From Lysobacterales bacterium (lineage in GTDB: Bacteria; Pseudomonadota; Gammaproteobacteria; Xanthomonadales; Xanthomonadaceae), in contig JADCRD010000002.1 of NCBI GenBank assembly GCA_014946745.1, positions 248,001 to 312,000 of the forward strand: a stretch of 64,000 nucleotides of DNA, in the 5' to 3' direction. The notes beneath the pieces were generated by a model. That model was not told where the DNA came from. It was given only the letters and a program-made list of their open reading frames with translations, and searched no databases. The translations under genes and the position numbers were made by a program. Shown here in pieces: positions 51,204-61,331 of the stretch (its first letter is position 1; the number at the start of each line of letters is the position of its first letter).

Positions 51204-52132
51204 GCGAGCTTCTCCGCCACGCGCAGCACGGCGCTGCGGGCGCGCGGGTTGACCATCAGCTCGTCGGTGTCGGCGCGGATGGCGCCACCCATCAAGGCCA
51301 GGGTCGGAGTGAACTCGACCGCCACCGGCAGGCGCCGGTTGCCGGGCGCCGGCTTGGCCAGCCCCTGCATGAACTGCTTGACCTGCCGGTCTTCCAGCGA
51401 ATGGAAGCTGATAACGGCAAGCCGCCCCCCCGGTTTCAGCCGGGAAAGGGCGGCCGCCAGCCCTGTAACCAGATCGTCCAGCTCGCGGTTCAGAAAGATC
51501 CGCAGCGCCTGGAACGTACGTGTGGCGGGGTGCTTGCCGGGCTCGCCGCGACCGATGGTCGCGCGCACCAGATCAGCCAGCTCCGCGGTACGGCTCAGCG
51601 GCGCCTCGGCCCGGCGCGCAGCGATGGCCCGCGCAATGCGCCGGCTCATACGCTCCTCGCCATAGGCCCACAGCACATCCGCGATCTCCGTCTCGGTGGC
51701 CCGCGCCAAAAACTCGGCTGCGCTCTCCCCGGAATCCGGGTCCATGCGCATGTCCAGCGGCCCGTCCTGCATGAAGCTGAAGCCGCGCTCGGCCTGGTCC
51801 AGCTGGGGCGAGGACACCCCAAGGTCCAGCAGCACGCCATCCAGCCCATCGGCCGTCGCCGCCCACTCCGCCAGAGCCGCGAAGCTGCCGCGCCGGATCG
51901 CCACCCGCGGATCGCCCGCGAACTCGGCTTCGGCGCAGGCGATCGCCTGCGGATCCTTGTCCATCAGCAGCAGGCGGCCCTGCGGCCCCAGCTGATCCAG
52001 CACACCGCGCGCGTGTCCGCCGCGCCCGAACGTGCCGTCCAGATAGGTACCGTCCTTGACCACCCGCAGGCCTTCCATGACCTGCGCATACAGCACCGGG
52101 ATGTGGTCGGCCGGCGGCGCTTCGTTGCGCAT
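51200..52132 (-). CDS. rsmH: 16S rRNA m4C1402 N4-methyltransferase
   Basis: 310 residues. Signatures: [30 protein letters not shown] (SAM motif), [35 protein letters not shown] and [12 protein letters not shown]. It methylates N4 of C1402 in 16S rRNA, in the cytoplasm. Eighteen bases after mraZ, so co-transcribed; 4-base overlap with ftsL. Confidence 0.97.
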   Translation of the reverse strand: MRNEAPPADHIPVLYAQVMEGLRVVKDGTYLDGTFGRGGHARGVLDQLGPQGRLLLMDKDPQAIACAEAEFAGDPRVAIRRGSFAALAEWAATADGLDGVLLDLGVSSPQLDQAERGFSFMQDGPLDMRMDPDSGESAAEFLARATETEIADVLWAYGEERMSRRIARAIAARRAEAPLSRTAELADLVRATIGRGEPGKHPATRTFQALRIFLNRELDDLVTGLAAALSRLKPGGRLAVISFHSLEDRQVKQFMQGLAKPAPGNRRLPVAVEFTPTLALMGGAIRADTDELMVNPRARSAVLRVAEKLA

Positions 52133-52150
52133 CGCCCGATCCCTCCCCGG

Positions 52151-52597
52151 CTACAGCGTGAGGTCGAGCATGGCCTCGCTGATCTCGTCTTCCCCGATGG
52201 TCTGACGGATCTGCGCGAGGTGTGCCTGCTCGCTCCAGAGTTCGAACTTCCCGCCCATGCCCAGCAGGACGGCCTTCTTCTCGATGCCGGCGGCGTTGCG
52301 ATGGCTGGCCGGCAGCAGCAGGCGCCCGTTCGCATCGACGTCGACGAAGGTCGCCGCACCCACCAGCTTCAGCTGCAGGGCGCGATGCACCTTCTTGGCG
52401 TTTGGCAGGGCGTTGACCTGGTCACGCACCTGTTCCCAGGCGGCGACCGGGTACAGCCAGAGACACCCCTGTTCGTAAGGGTTGTAGGTCACGACAAGGC
52501 GGTTCGCACAATCGCGCGCAACAAGCTCACGGTAAGCGGTGGGCACCGCCAGCCGGCCCTTGTCGTCGATCGTGATGGCGGTCTCGCCCTGAAACAT
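52151..52597 (-). CDS. mraZ: Transcriptional regulator MraZ
   Basis: 148 residues with two AbrB-like swapped-hairpin halves; [14 protein letters not shown] and [15 protein letters not shown] are the two DxxGR motifs of MraZ. It binds TGGGN repeats before its own gene and regulates the dcw cluster. It is the first gene of the cluster. The ATG at 52597 lies within one base of a TGGGG box, so bound MraZ could also affect translation start. Homodimeric ring assembly is known for the family. Confidence 0.96.
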   Translation of the reverse strand: MFQGETAITIDDKGRLAVPTAYRELVARDCANRLVVTYNPYEQGCLWLYPVAAWEQVRDQVNALPNAKKVHRALQLKLVGAATFVDVDANGRLLLPASHRNAAGIEKKAVLLGMGGKFELWSEQAHLAQIRQTIGEDEISEAMLDLTL

Positions 52598-52598
52598 T

Positions 52599-52671
52599 CC
52601 CCACTGAACCCCACAAAAAACCCGTTTTTTCTACGGCTGCCCACACTAAGCACGGTGTAAAGGGGTGTCAA
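52599..52671 (-). promoter_or_regulatory. dcw promoter with MraZ boxes
   Basis: On the minus strand TTGACA (52666-52671) is a perfect -35, followed after 17 bases by TAGTGT (52643-52648), a weak -10. Three TGGGN boxes follow: TGGGC at 52639-52643, TGGGG at 52609-52613 and TGGGG at 52599-52603. Steps of 30 and 10 bases put them on the same helix face, and the last two have the 5-base gap typical of MraZ sites. The AAAAAACGGGTTTTTT segment between is a perfect palindrome-like stretch, of unknown role. Confidence 0.8.
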
Positions 52672-52791
52672 GAAATTTCAGGAGCGAAAACGCAGCTAAA
52701 CCCCTGTCGGCATTGGGGTTTTCTGAACGGGTTCTGACAGATCGCGGGCAAAAGCGCACTGAAACATGCGCTTGGGCCGCCAAGCTCGAAA

Positions 52792-53799
52792 CTACTTTAA
52801 GTTCGAAGCCGGCGAGCGCGCCGCGGATGTGATCGGGTTCGCAGCCAGCAGGTCCCGCAGTTCCGCGCTGATCCGCGCGGTTTCGCGCAGCGGCAGAACA
52901 TCCCAGGCCTGGAAGTCGAGCTTGAGCGGTCGCACCCGACCACGCTCCAGCAGGTCGCGGTACAGCAGTCCCAGCTTGCCGCGCACCGGCTTCAGCGCCG
53001 GCACCAGCACCGGCACCGCGGTGGCGCTGGCTTCGGCGAGCATGTTGGCGGAGTCCGGCGTGACCACGATGCGGTCGGCCCAGGCCAGCAGGCCGCCGTA
53101 GGGGTTGGGTCCATCGGCTTCGCCATGCCACTGCAGACCGGGCAGATCGCCCAAGTCCTTGCGCGCGGCTTCGCGCAGCCAGGGCGGAGTGCGCCGCGAG
53201 CTGCTGACCAGCAGACTGCCGCCGTCGCGGGCCTGCCAGTGGTGCAGGATCGTGCACAGGCGCAGCCACAGCCCGCGATCGAGATCGAAGGAGGAATGCG
53301 GGCCGCCCAGCAGGACCACCGTCCGCGGCGAGGGCAGACGCGACAGTTCGGCGTGGGCGATCCGCGCCCGGGCCAGGGTGGCACCATCGACGCCGTGCAG
53401 GCCGCCCGTGAAGCTCAGCACGTTCGGGCCCGCGATCCCGTCATGCGCCGGCGCCAACACCGCATCCCAGTGCCGCAGATCGATGCGTGGATCAAGAATC
53501 TGCACGGCTCGGCAGCCCGGGACCTGCGCTTTCAGCCAGCGCGTCGCGAGCGCGCCCTGACGTCCGCAGCCGATCGCCAGCCGCGGCGGCGCCTCGCCCA
53601 GCGCCTGTTCAATGCCCGGCGCGAAAACATCCCCGCGTTCCGGCAGCCAGCGCGGCGCCAGCCAGCGCCAGGGCGCGCGGGTCTGCAGCGTCCACTCGCG
53701 GGCTTCGATGCCCAGGGCCTCGGCCAAGGCCAGCGCGGGCTTGCGGTTGCCTGCGGCACCGTCGGTCAGAACCCAGGCCGGAGCCAGCGTCGGATGCAT
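52792..53799 (-). CDS. ELM1/GtrOC1-like protein (DUF1022 family)
   Basis: 335 residues. The sequence [56 protein letters not shown] and [19 protein letters not shown] matches the mitochondrial fission ELM1-like family (glycosyltransferase-like fold). In bacteria its function is not established; a nucleotide-sugar or glycosyltransferase activity is suggested by the fold. It stands alone, with 120 bases between its stop and the -35 of the dcw promoter. Start ATG 53799; the frame is open further upstream. Confidence 0.85.
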   Translation of the reverse strand: MHPTLAPAWVLTDGAAGNRKPALALAEALGIEAREWTLQTRAPWRWLAPRWLPERGDVFAPGIEQALGEAPPRLAIGCGRQGALATRWLKAQVPGCRAVQILDPRIDLRHWDAVLAPAHDGIAGPNVLSFTGGLHGVDGATLARARIAHAELSRLPSPRTVVLLGGPHSSFDLDRGLWLRLCTILHHWQARDGGSLLVSSSRRTPPWLREAARKDLGDLPGLQWHGEADGPNPYGGLLAWADRIVVTPDSANMLAEASATAVPVLVPALKPVRGKLGLLYRDLLERGRVRPLKLDFQAWDVLPLRETARISAELRDLLAANPITSAARSPASNLK

Positions 53800-53978
53800 G
53801 CGGTGGGGCCCCGGATCTGCAACGCAGCGTTGCGTCGGGCCCGGATTATTCCACGGCTGCACCAGACCTAGACTGCCGCTCGCACTCACGGGCTCCTGAC
53901 CCCTGCAGTCCTAGCCTTTACGATTGTGAAGCCGCAGCGCCTGCCGCTGCTCACGCAGATCCCGCACCGGAGCCCCGC

Positions 53979-54566
53979 ATGCCCTCCCTCGACAGCACCG
54001 CCCTCGACCAGCTTTTCCTGAAGGCCCGCACGCACAACGCCTGGCAGGACCGCGCCGTCGAGCCCGCCCTGCTGCAGCAGCTCTATGACTTGGTGAAGAT
54101 GGCCCCGACCAGCGCCAACTGCTCGCCGGCCCGCTTCGTCTTTCTGCAGTCGAAAGCGGCCAAGGAACGGCTCAAGCCCGCGCTGTCGGCCGGCAACCTC
54201 GACAAGACGATGTCGGCCCCGGTCACGGTGATCGTCGCCAACGATCCGAAGTTCTACGACAAGCTGCCCTACCTGTTTCCGCACACCGACGCGCGCAGCT
54301 GGTTCACCGGCAGCGCCCAGGTCGCCGAAACCACCGCCTTCCGCAACGGCACGCTGCAGGTGGCCTACCTGATCCTCGCCGCCCGCGCGCTCGGCCTCGA
54401 CGCAGGCCCGATGTCCGGCTTCGACCAGTCCAAGGTCGACGAGGCCTTCTTCAAGGACAGCGGCTGGCGCAGCAATGTATTGGTCAACCTCGGCTATGGC
54501 GATGCGTCCGCGCTGTTCGCGCGCAGCCCGCGCCTGCCCTTCGACGAAGCCTGTCAGTTTCTGTAA
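53979..54566 (+). CDS. Nitroreductase family protein, RutE/HadB-like
   Basis: 195 residues. FMN-binding nitroreductase fold: [30 protein letters not shown] and [18 protein letters not shown]. It is closest to the malonic semialdehyde reductase RutE and related NADH dehydrogenases; pyrimidine-degradation genes are not near, so the substrate is open. GGAG seven bases before the ATG supports the start. It lies 84 bases before the YceI gene in the same direction. Confidence 0.87.
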   Translation: MPSLDSTALDQLFLKARTHNAWQDRAVEPALLQQLYDLVKMAPTSANCSPARFVFLQSKAAKERLKPALSAGNLDKTMSAPVTVIVANDPKFYDKLPYLFPHTDARSWFTGSAQVAETTAFRNGTLQVAYLILAARALGLDAGPMSGFDQSKVDEAFFKDSGWRSNVLVNLGYGDASALFARSPRLPFDEACQFL

Positions 54567-54650
54567 GCCCTCGCTCCCCTGCTCCATCGCGTCGCTTCGC
54601 GGCGCTTCGCCCACCGGCGCGCCCGCGCCTTCTCCACGAGGAAACCGCCC

Positions 54651-55232
54651 ATGCTGAAGCCCATCGCCGCCGCCCTGCTTGCAGCCACCTTTGCCGCGCC
54701 CGCCTTCGCTGCTCCGCAGCCGGTCGAGATCGATCTGTCGCACACCCGCGTGTGGTTCTACGTCAACCACCTCGGCTTCTCCGACATGTACGGCGACTTC
54801 ACTAAGTTCGACATCGACCTGAAGGTCGACCCGGAGAACCTGGCGAACTCCACCGTCAGCGCCAGCATCGACACCAGCACCGTCGACATGCGCCACGGCG
54901 GCCTGAACGACCACCTGAAGAACAAGGATTTCTTCAACGTCGGGCAGTTCCCCGCGATGACCTTCGAAACCACCGGCGTGACCCAGAACGGCGAAGGCAA
55001 GCTGGCCGTGGCCGGCAACCTCACCCTGCTCGGCGTCACCAAGCCGGTCACCCTCGACGTGACCGTCAACAAGATCGGCGAACATCCGATGCGCAAGGTG
55101 CCGTGGGTCGGCTTCAACGCCACCGCCACGATCAAGCGCTCGGAGTTCGGCATGGGCTACGCCGTGCCTGCCGTGGGCGACGACATCAAGATCTCGATCG
55201 GTCTGGAAGGCGCGCTGAAAGCCGCCGAGTAA
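54651..55232 (+). CDS. YceI family periplasmic protein
   Basis: 193 residues. A signal peptide (LLAATFAAPAFA/APQ) is followed by the lipocalin-like YceI barrel: IDLSHTRVWFYVNHLGFSDM, ASIDTSTVDMRHGGLNDHLK, FFNVGQFPAMTFETT and NLTLLGVTKPVTLDVTVNK. Family members bind isoprenoid lipids such as polyprenyl chains; some are base-induced. GAGGA eight bases before the ATG fixes the start. A hairpin terminator follows. Confidence 0.95.
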   Translation: MLKPIAAALLAATFAAPAFAAPQPVEIDLSHTRVWFYVNHLGFSDMYGDFTKFDIDLKVDPENLANSTVSASIDTSTVDMRHGGLNDHLKNKDFFNVGQFPAMTFETTGVTQNGEGKLAVAGNLTLLGVTKPVTLDVTVNKIGEHPMRKVPWVGFNATATIKRSEFGMGYAVPAVGDDIKISIGLEGALKAAE

Positions 55233-55262
55233 GCGCTTTCGCATCGCGTTATCGACAGAAGG

Positions 55263-55290
55263 GCGGCCCTGGGGCCGCTCTTCTTCGTTT
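55263..55290 (+). terminator. Terminator after YceI gene
   Basis: GCGGCCC, loop TG and GGGCCGC form a 7-bp stem (55263-55278) followed by TCTTCTTCGTTT. It is 30 bases after the YceI stop. Confidence 0.8.
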
Positions 55291-55398
55291 CGTGAGGCCG
55301 CCGGCTTAGTCCGTCGCGGAGCATGTCGGGCCATATGCAGGCATGGGCGCAGCAGCTCGATTAGCTTCGAGGGCCAATCGCCCACGGAAGCCGCCCGC

Positions 55399-56691
<1,293 letters not shown>

Positions 56692-56962
56692 GGCGGGTTG
56701 CTTCAGGCCACCGGGCCGGCCGCTCAGCGCATCGGAGTGGCGGGCAAGCGAGGCTGACGCCAGACCAGGAATAGAAAGAACACGAGGCAATCGGTCGCGC
56801 TGTCGGGCCTCGGCCCATGCCGGAATTTGGAACGTGAACCCGGCCCGTCCCCAGCTCAACAGGCCCGCCCGCTGCTAGCAGATCGGCCCCACTTCGACTC
56901 GGGACCTGTCTTGACGCCCGACAGTTCATGGACTTTCATGCGGGCTCGCATCAGGGGGCAAC

Positions 56963-57661
56963 ATGAAAATCCGAAGCAGTCGTATGTTCAGCGCCGCGCT
57001 CGCGCTGGTGGCCGTGTCGGGGTGCACGCCGTACACGCAGGTCAAGCAGCAGCGTCTGGAGGCCGTGCCGCTATCTGAGCGCGGCTATGTCATTGGCCGC
57101 TACGGCGTGGATTGCTGGCACAAGTCGCAGACCAAGTGCCAGCAGGCCTTCAATGCCCTGACCACCTACTTCGGGCAGGTCGAGCAGCCCGCTACGCCGG
57201 ACGACTACATCCCCGGACTCCTGAAGGCCGAGTTCGGATCGATCACGGGCAACGACACCGAATGGGACATCGTCGACATGCAGTCGCGCCAGCGCTGGTT
57301 CTACTTCTGCGAGGTCGTGCGCGGCGGCGAGCAGCAATTCAACGGCATCCGCTACTGGAACTACGCCGGCGGCGGCAGCGGCTACCAGGTGCCGAACGAG
57401 GGCAGCCTCGGCCTGCGCTTTGATGCGCCCGCGGGGGTTGTGACCTACATCGGCTGGATCAAGGCGGCGACCGGCGATGGCCGCAACTTCGTCGGCATGC
57501 GCCTGCCTTCACCGCTGGGCCTGCAGGTGGGCGAGGGTACGGAAGAAGACTACGCGCAGGCGCTGCAGCGATGTCCAGCGGAAGCGCAGGGGCTGGAGGT
57601 GCGGCGGGTGGTGCTGGATGCGGCGAGTGCTAGGCATCCGATGGTGGGGGTGTTGAGGTGA
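56963..57661 (+). CDS. Lipoprotein of unknown function
   Basis: 232 residues. The lipobox VAVSGC gives an acylated Cys at about 21 after a short signal peptide. The mature protein has several aromatic-rich strands (RQRWFYFCEVVRGGEQQF, IRYWNYAGGGSGYQV) and three further Cys, suggesting disulfides in the periplasm. No known family is recognised. It ends the core-like region; GC drops in the gap that follows. Confidence 0.7.
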   Translation: MKIRSSRMFSAALALVAVSGCTPYTQVKQQRLEAVPLSERGYVIGRYGVDCWHKSQTKCQQAFNALTTYFGQVEQPATPDDYIPGLLKAEFGSITGNDTEWDIVDMQSRQRWFYFCEVVRGGEQQFNGIRYWNYAGGGSGYQVPNEGSLGLRFDAPAGVVTYIGWIKAATGDGRNFVGMRLPSPLGLQVGEGTEEDYAQALQRCPAEAQGLEVRRVVLDAASARHPMVGVLR

Positions 57662-57733
57662 GGGAGAGGCGCGTGGTCAGGTCCAGCAATGCGTCAGTCG
57701 GTTCTCGTGGCGCAGCGCCGTTTGGTCGAAGCT

Positions 57734-57756
57734 ACAAAGCTAGACCTGCCCCCAAG
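57734..57756. repeat. Left imperfect inverted repeat flanking the SIR2 gene
   Basis: ACAAAGCTAGACCTGCCCCC and AAG resemble, in inverse orientation, the GGGGGTCAGGTTGACTTTTG at 59194-59213. After reversing the right copy the two share AAA, then an ACCTG core and CCCCC. Phrases of the type GGGGTCAGGTTNACTT are, from memory, recurrent in Xanthomonadales and often near REP-associated transposases; none is present here. Confidence 0.55.
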
Positions 57757-57825
57757 CTTGCAATTTCCAGTGGCCCCTGATTTGCCACCTGTTCGAGAAT
57801 TCTAAGCGTGTAGGGCGTTGGATTA

Positions 57826-59175
57826 ATGAAGAATCTATCTGACAGCATCGGTTTCTCAACCCATGATTTCAAGGGATTGATCCCGCAAAGCCTTGTCCGA
57901 GCGCTCTCGACTGGTCGTTGCGCAATCTTCGCGGGCTCAGGGCTCTCTTCTCAAGCGCAAACGCCCGACGGGAAGCCCCTGCCAAACTGGCAACGGCTGC
58001 TAGTCGAAATGATCGATTGGTGCGTCGACGAAGGGATTACGCTTCAGGCCGAACCTGACGAGCTTCGAAGTGCAGTCAATCGGCGAAGGTTCTTGAGCGT
58101 GGCCGAGGAACTTCAGCAGTCGCTTGGCCAGCGACAGGCTTCTTGCCTCTCCAAAATTCTAAGAACAGCTGATGCTCGGCCAGGCATGGCTCACGAGATT
58201 TTGACAAAGCTGCCCGTCTCTTGCGTAATCACATCGAACTATGACGCGCTAATTGAGGGTGCGTTCGCTGCGCAGTCGGGAGGAATACTGCCGCCCGTCT
58301 ATTCGCAGGCTGGCTTAGATCAAGCGCTCAGTTGTTTGCGCGAAGGACGATTTTTCGTTTTCAAGGCGCACGGTGACTTGAACCAATCGAGCTCGATTGT
58401 CCTCGGATCTAGAGATTACACGAGATTGTTGTACTTGAGCCCGGCCTATAGATCATTTCTGGAGGCAATCTTCTCAAGTCACACTGTGCTATTTGTCGGG
58501 TTTGGTGGAGATGACCCCGATCTTGATGCAGTGATCGACAAGCTTTCCGCTCTTTACGAGAGAGGTTTAGGTCGGCATTTTATTCTCCTTCCGAGTGATC
58601 AGTTCTCCGCATTTGAGCGGAGGCGGCTGTTGCAAGATCGCCAGTTGGACTGCATAACGTACGCCAGAGACGGCAGTCATTCGCAAGTGGTTGAGTTTTT
58701 GAAGGGGCTCTATTTGCGATCGCGAGATCAAGGTGGTGAATCAGTTTTGGCTGAGAATGAGGAGGTCAAGGAATCGACCCAGCCTAAGATTTGCATAATC
58801 GGGGGGTCCCGCGACACGAGCTTCATTGAGGAGATACAAAAGCTGTCGGAAGAAGCCGGCTACGGAGGTGCAAAACGACGCCTAGAGGTTGTGGGTGACC
58901 ATAATGCCGCGGATCGGATCTCACTCGAAATTGACGAGGCGGATTGCTTGGTGCCTGTTTTCTCTGGAGAGGACTATATGAAGCCTTTGATCTCGTTTGC
59001 TATTGATCGCGCATTCGCAGCTGACAAGGACATCCTTCCGATCACGGTTGGAGATGCGAGAATGCCTCCGGAAGCCCGACCATTTTCATCTGTTCATGTC
59101 GACAAGCTTCCTGCGAGCCCTCAAGTTAGGGCTTCGATACTCTCGGCGCTGCGCCGCATGCACAAGAACAGGTAG
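57826..59175 (+). CDS. SIR2-domain protein with C-terminal TIR/SLOG-like domain, defence-type
   Basis: 449 residues. SIR2 domain (about 25-295): FAGSGLSS (36-42), TSNYDALIE (Thr136, Asn138, Asp140), FKAHGDLNQ with the catalytic-type His182, and VGFGGDDPDLD. After a linker, residues 319-449 form a second alpha/beta domain: KICIIGGSRDTSF, then EADCLVPVFSGEDYM and ILPITVGD, like a TIR or SLOG nucleotide-sensing fold; the Glu expected in an active TIR is not at its usual place. SIR2 proteins of this type (ThsA, DSR) destroy NAD during phage infection. GC is near 50 %, far below neighbours (two 60-base stretches counted: 50 and 48 %), so it was probably acquired. No ThsB or Argonaute partner is near. 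Confidence 0.85.
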   Translation: MKNLSDSIGFSTHDFKGLIPQSLVRALSTGRCAIFAGSGLSSQAQTPDGKPLPNWQRLLVEMIDWCVDEGITLQAEPDELRSAVNRRRFLSVAEELQQSLGQRQASCLSKILRTADARPGMAHEILTKLPVSCVITSNYDALIEGAFAAQSGGILPPVYSQAGLDQALSCLREGRFFVFKAHGDLNQSSSIVLGSRDYTRLLYLSPAYRSFLEAIFSSHTVLFVGFGGDDPDLDAVIDKLSALYERGLGRHFILLPSDQFSAFERRRLLQDRQLDCITYARDGSHSQVVEFLKGLYLRSRDQGGESVLAENEEVKESTQPKICIIGGSRDTSFIEEIQKLSEEAGYGGAKRRLEVVGDHNAADRISLEIDEADCLVPVFSGEDYMKPLISFAIDRAFAADKDILPITVGDARMPPEARPFSSVHVDKLPASPQVRASILSALRRMHKNR

Positions 59176-59189
59176 ATTCAAGAAAAGTA

Positions 59190-59213
59190 GAAGGGGGTCA
59201 GGTTGACTTTTGG
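59190..59213. repeat. Right imperfect inverted repeat flanking the SIR2 gene
   Basis: GAAGGGGGTCAGGTTGACTT then TTGG, 14 bases after the SIR2 stop; pairs imperfectly in inverse orientation with 57734-57756. Together they bracket about 1.45 kb containing only the SIR2 gene. Confidence 0.6.
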
Positions 59214-59241
59214 AAGAGCAGGGATCGGAGTGAACGCTCGC

Positions 59242-60258
59242 TCATCCCGCCGCTCTGTTGGCTCGCGCGGTGATGTCTGCACAGCGCTCCATGAGCACCT
59301 CGAAAGGCTCGGCTTTGTCGAGAAGGAGCCCATCCTCGACCATCCGCGCGTAGTCTTCTGCGAGAGCTTTCGCGCCGTCGCCGGCTGGCACCAGGTGCAA
59401 CCCGCCGTTCACAGCTGAGGCGTAGTCGATCAGAGATCGGTCGGCGGCCTTCTCGGGGAAGAACATCGCCTTGTGACGCGCCACGGCGTTGGCAAGCTCG
59501 CGATCAGCGCACGCCGCCACCGCGAAGCCGGCTTCATCGAGACGCACCACGTCATGCCAATGACGCGCGAAACGATGGCCGCGCAGCCGCTCCTGAAGGC
59601 AAAAGACGTGGATCGCGGTCGCCTTTTCCCAGAAGGTCCGCTCGGCATGCATGACCCTCGGCCGAGCGGTCGGAAAGATCACGCCATCCACCAGCCCGGC
59701 CGCATCGCAGGTGACATCTCGCGGGCTCGCAGGTTCGCCCGTCGAGCGAGCGCCGAATTCGAGCATGACGCTGGGCGAGACATACCCCGAGCCTGCCGCC
59801 CTCGCCTGATAGTCAATGAAGAGCTTCTCACCCTCGACGCGGATCACGGCCGATAGGGACTCGCCCGCCAGTGCTTCGGCGATGACCGGCTGAACGGCCT
59901 CCTTTACCCATTGCGGCAGGCGCTCGCGCACCGCGCTGGTCCAGCGCTTTTCCTCGCTCCGCGTCTTCGGCAGCGCTTCGCCATTATCCCCGACAAGGTC
60001 GGGGGCGAGCGCGCGAATGTCGTAGGTCAGATCAACGTCCTCGGAGAACCGCCGGATGACGCCGTAGGCCTTCGACAATGAAGTGCCGCCCTTGAACACC
60101 AGATGCTCGCCGAGCGACGAACCGTAGAGCGTCGCCAGCGCCCACACCACCCACGCATCCTTCTCCAGCAGGTGGGCCGGTCGACCCGAGCGGTCGGCAG
60201 CGACGCTCAAGGCTTCAAGGCGATCCTCGGCCGGAAGGCGGAGGAAGGCGTCAGCCAT
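59242..60258 (-). CDS. abiEii: AbiEii-type nucleotidyltransferase toxin
   Basis: 338 residues. The nucleotidyltransferase signature FKGGTSLSKAYG, followed by IRRFSEDVDL, is typical for AbiEii/MenT-type toxins, which transfer nucleotides to tRNA or other targets. In type IV toxin-antitoxin systems the antitoxin AbiEi represses and counteracts it. The start at 60258 (MADAFLRLP) overlaps the antitoxin gene end by 8 bases, coupling the two. It lies convergent to the SIR2 gene (66-base gap). Its GC is high, like the host, unlike the SIR2 gene. Confidence 0.88.
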   Translation of the reverse strand: MADAFLRLPAEDRLEALSVAADRSGRPAHLLEKDAWVVWALATLYGSSLGEHLVFKGGTSLSKAYGVIRRFSEDVDLTYDIRALAPDLVGDNGEALPKTRSEEKRWTSAVRERLPQWVKEAVQPVIAEALAGESLSAVIRVEGEKLFIDYQARAAGSGYVSPSVMLEFGARSTGEPASPRDVTCDAAGLVDGVIFPTARPRVMHAERTFWEKATAIHVFCLQERLRGHRFARHWHDVVRLDEAGFAVAACADRELANAVARHKAMFFPEKAADRSLIDYASAVNGGLHLVPAGDGAKALAEDYARMVEDGLLLDKAEPFEVLMERCADITARANRAAG

Positions 60259-60844
60259 GTGCGACCTTGCCCACGCTGCGAGCAAGCCAAGTCGGAAGCT
60301 GAGGCGCCGCCGCCACCAGTTCGCTGAACGCGGCGGGCGGAAGCTTGCGTTTCAGGGTCTGGAGAGCAGACTCGGCCCGCTCCGGTCCGAGCCAGGCAAG
60401 CGCTCGCACTGCTTGCCCCGCCGGCCGATGCGCCATGGCGAGTTGCCAGCGCGGGGCGTGGCGAAGCTCGACGATCTGCTTGCCGAGGTTCATCTTCCGG
60501 GTACGCCCCGAGGTCAGATACACCGACCGGACCGGCACCTGCGTCGTAAGGCCGAGGCTGTTGGCGGCAGCCGCACCACTGGAGACGATGACCTCGCCGC
60601 GCTGGGCGGCAAGCGCCTCGACTGCCTGTTCCACCGACGGCGCCCGCGTGCCAAACCGGCTCGTCACCGGCAGCAGGTAGACGCCGCGCCCGGCTCTCAG
60701 CAGGCGACCACGCTCGGCCAGACGCGACAAGGCCTGATCCACCGCGGCACGACTACCGAGATGGAGCAAGCTCTTGGCCGCGACCGGCATGCCTTCCGGC
60801 TGCTGCTTTGCGTGCTCAAGAATCTGCTCGGTCAAACGCTGCAT
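60251..60844 (-). CDS. AbiEi-like antitoxin/repressor (DUF6088 type)
   Basis: 197 residues from ATG 60844. The N-terminal winged-helix region (LGSRAAVDQALSRLAERGRL, then LRAGRGVYLLPV) should bind DNA, and [21 protein letters not shown] and ALGL-like SLGLTTQVPVRSVYLTSGR match the DUF6088/AbiEi pattern. The start is set by AGGAGG six bases before 60844; the ATG at 60850 touches that site and is unlikely. It neutralises and autoregulates the AbiEii toxin, as in AbiE systems. Confidence 0.85.
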   Translation of the reverse strand: MQRLTEQILEHAKQQPEGMPVAAKSLLHLGSRAAVDQALSRLAERGRLLRAGRGVYLLPVTSRFGTRAPSVEQAVEALAAQRGEVIVSSGAAAANSLGLTTQVPVRSVYLTSGRTRKMNLGKQIVELRHAPRWQLAMAHRPAGQAVRALAWLGPERAESALQTLKRKLPPAAFSELVAAAPQLPTWLARSVGKVAHG

Positions 60845-60854
60845 GGCCATCCTC

Positions 60855-60884
60855 CTGTCAGAAGCGTACGCAGTTTTCTGACAG
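60855..60884 (-). promoter_or_regulatory. Inverted-repeat operator candidate of the AbiE pair
   Basis: CTGTCAGAA (60855-60863) and TTCTGACAG (60876-60884) form a perfect 9-bp inverted repeat with a 12-base spacer, just upstream of the antitoxin start and overlapping its binding site region. The centres are 21 bases apart, two helical turns. AbiEi repressors bind inverted repeats in their own promoters, so autoregulation is likely. Confidence 0.75.
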
Positions 60885-61331
60885 TATCCAACCTTTGGCG
60901 TAGCTTGCCGGCCAGATGAGCGCCGAGCCTTCGCCGGAAGGGCCGTCGACCAGGCCCTCGCGCGATGAGATGCGATTGGTCAACGTCGATGTGCCCCGAT
61001 GGATGGTCGCGAGAGTATCGACGTCCGCTCTGACGTTCGCGGCAGGTGAGGAGGCGGGAAAACAGCTTCACGCCCCAAGCACGGTGGACACACACTGGCG
61101 GGTGACGGCTTTGGGAGTGTTGTCGAGAGTGCCGAGACTCTGCACAGGGCCCCAAAGGCGGCCTCTAACACATCCGCTTACTGACCCTCCGAATGCATGA
61201 AGTGTCGCGCGAACGGTCGCCCCTAGCCTTGCTCCAGCCACAAAGTCCCCCCTGACGCAGCAGGAGTGAGAAGTAATTGCCCAGCTCCACTGCGCAGCTC
61301 CCACACCAAAGCCGACAGCTATCCTCCCTCC
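60885..61331. other. Intergenic region between AbiE operator and hipA-like gene
   Basis: 447 bases with only weak overlapping open frames on both strands (the longest 94 residues, no family, no good start). GC is lower than in the neighbouring hipA-like gene. No hairpin or tRNA-like structure stands out; it may hold a promoter for the divergent pair and old junction sequence. Confidence 0.5.

Noticed and set aside
59242-60850. AbiE pair and SIR2 gene as one operon
   Set aside because: They are convergent and differ strongly in GC; they are neighbours only.
60916-61200. 94-residue open frame between AbiE and hipA-like gene
   Set aside because: No binding site, no recognisable family, and overlapped by an equally long frame on the other strand.
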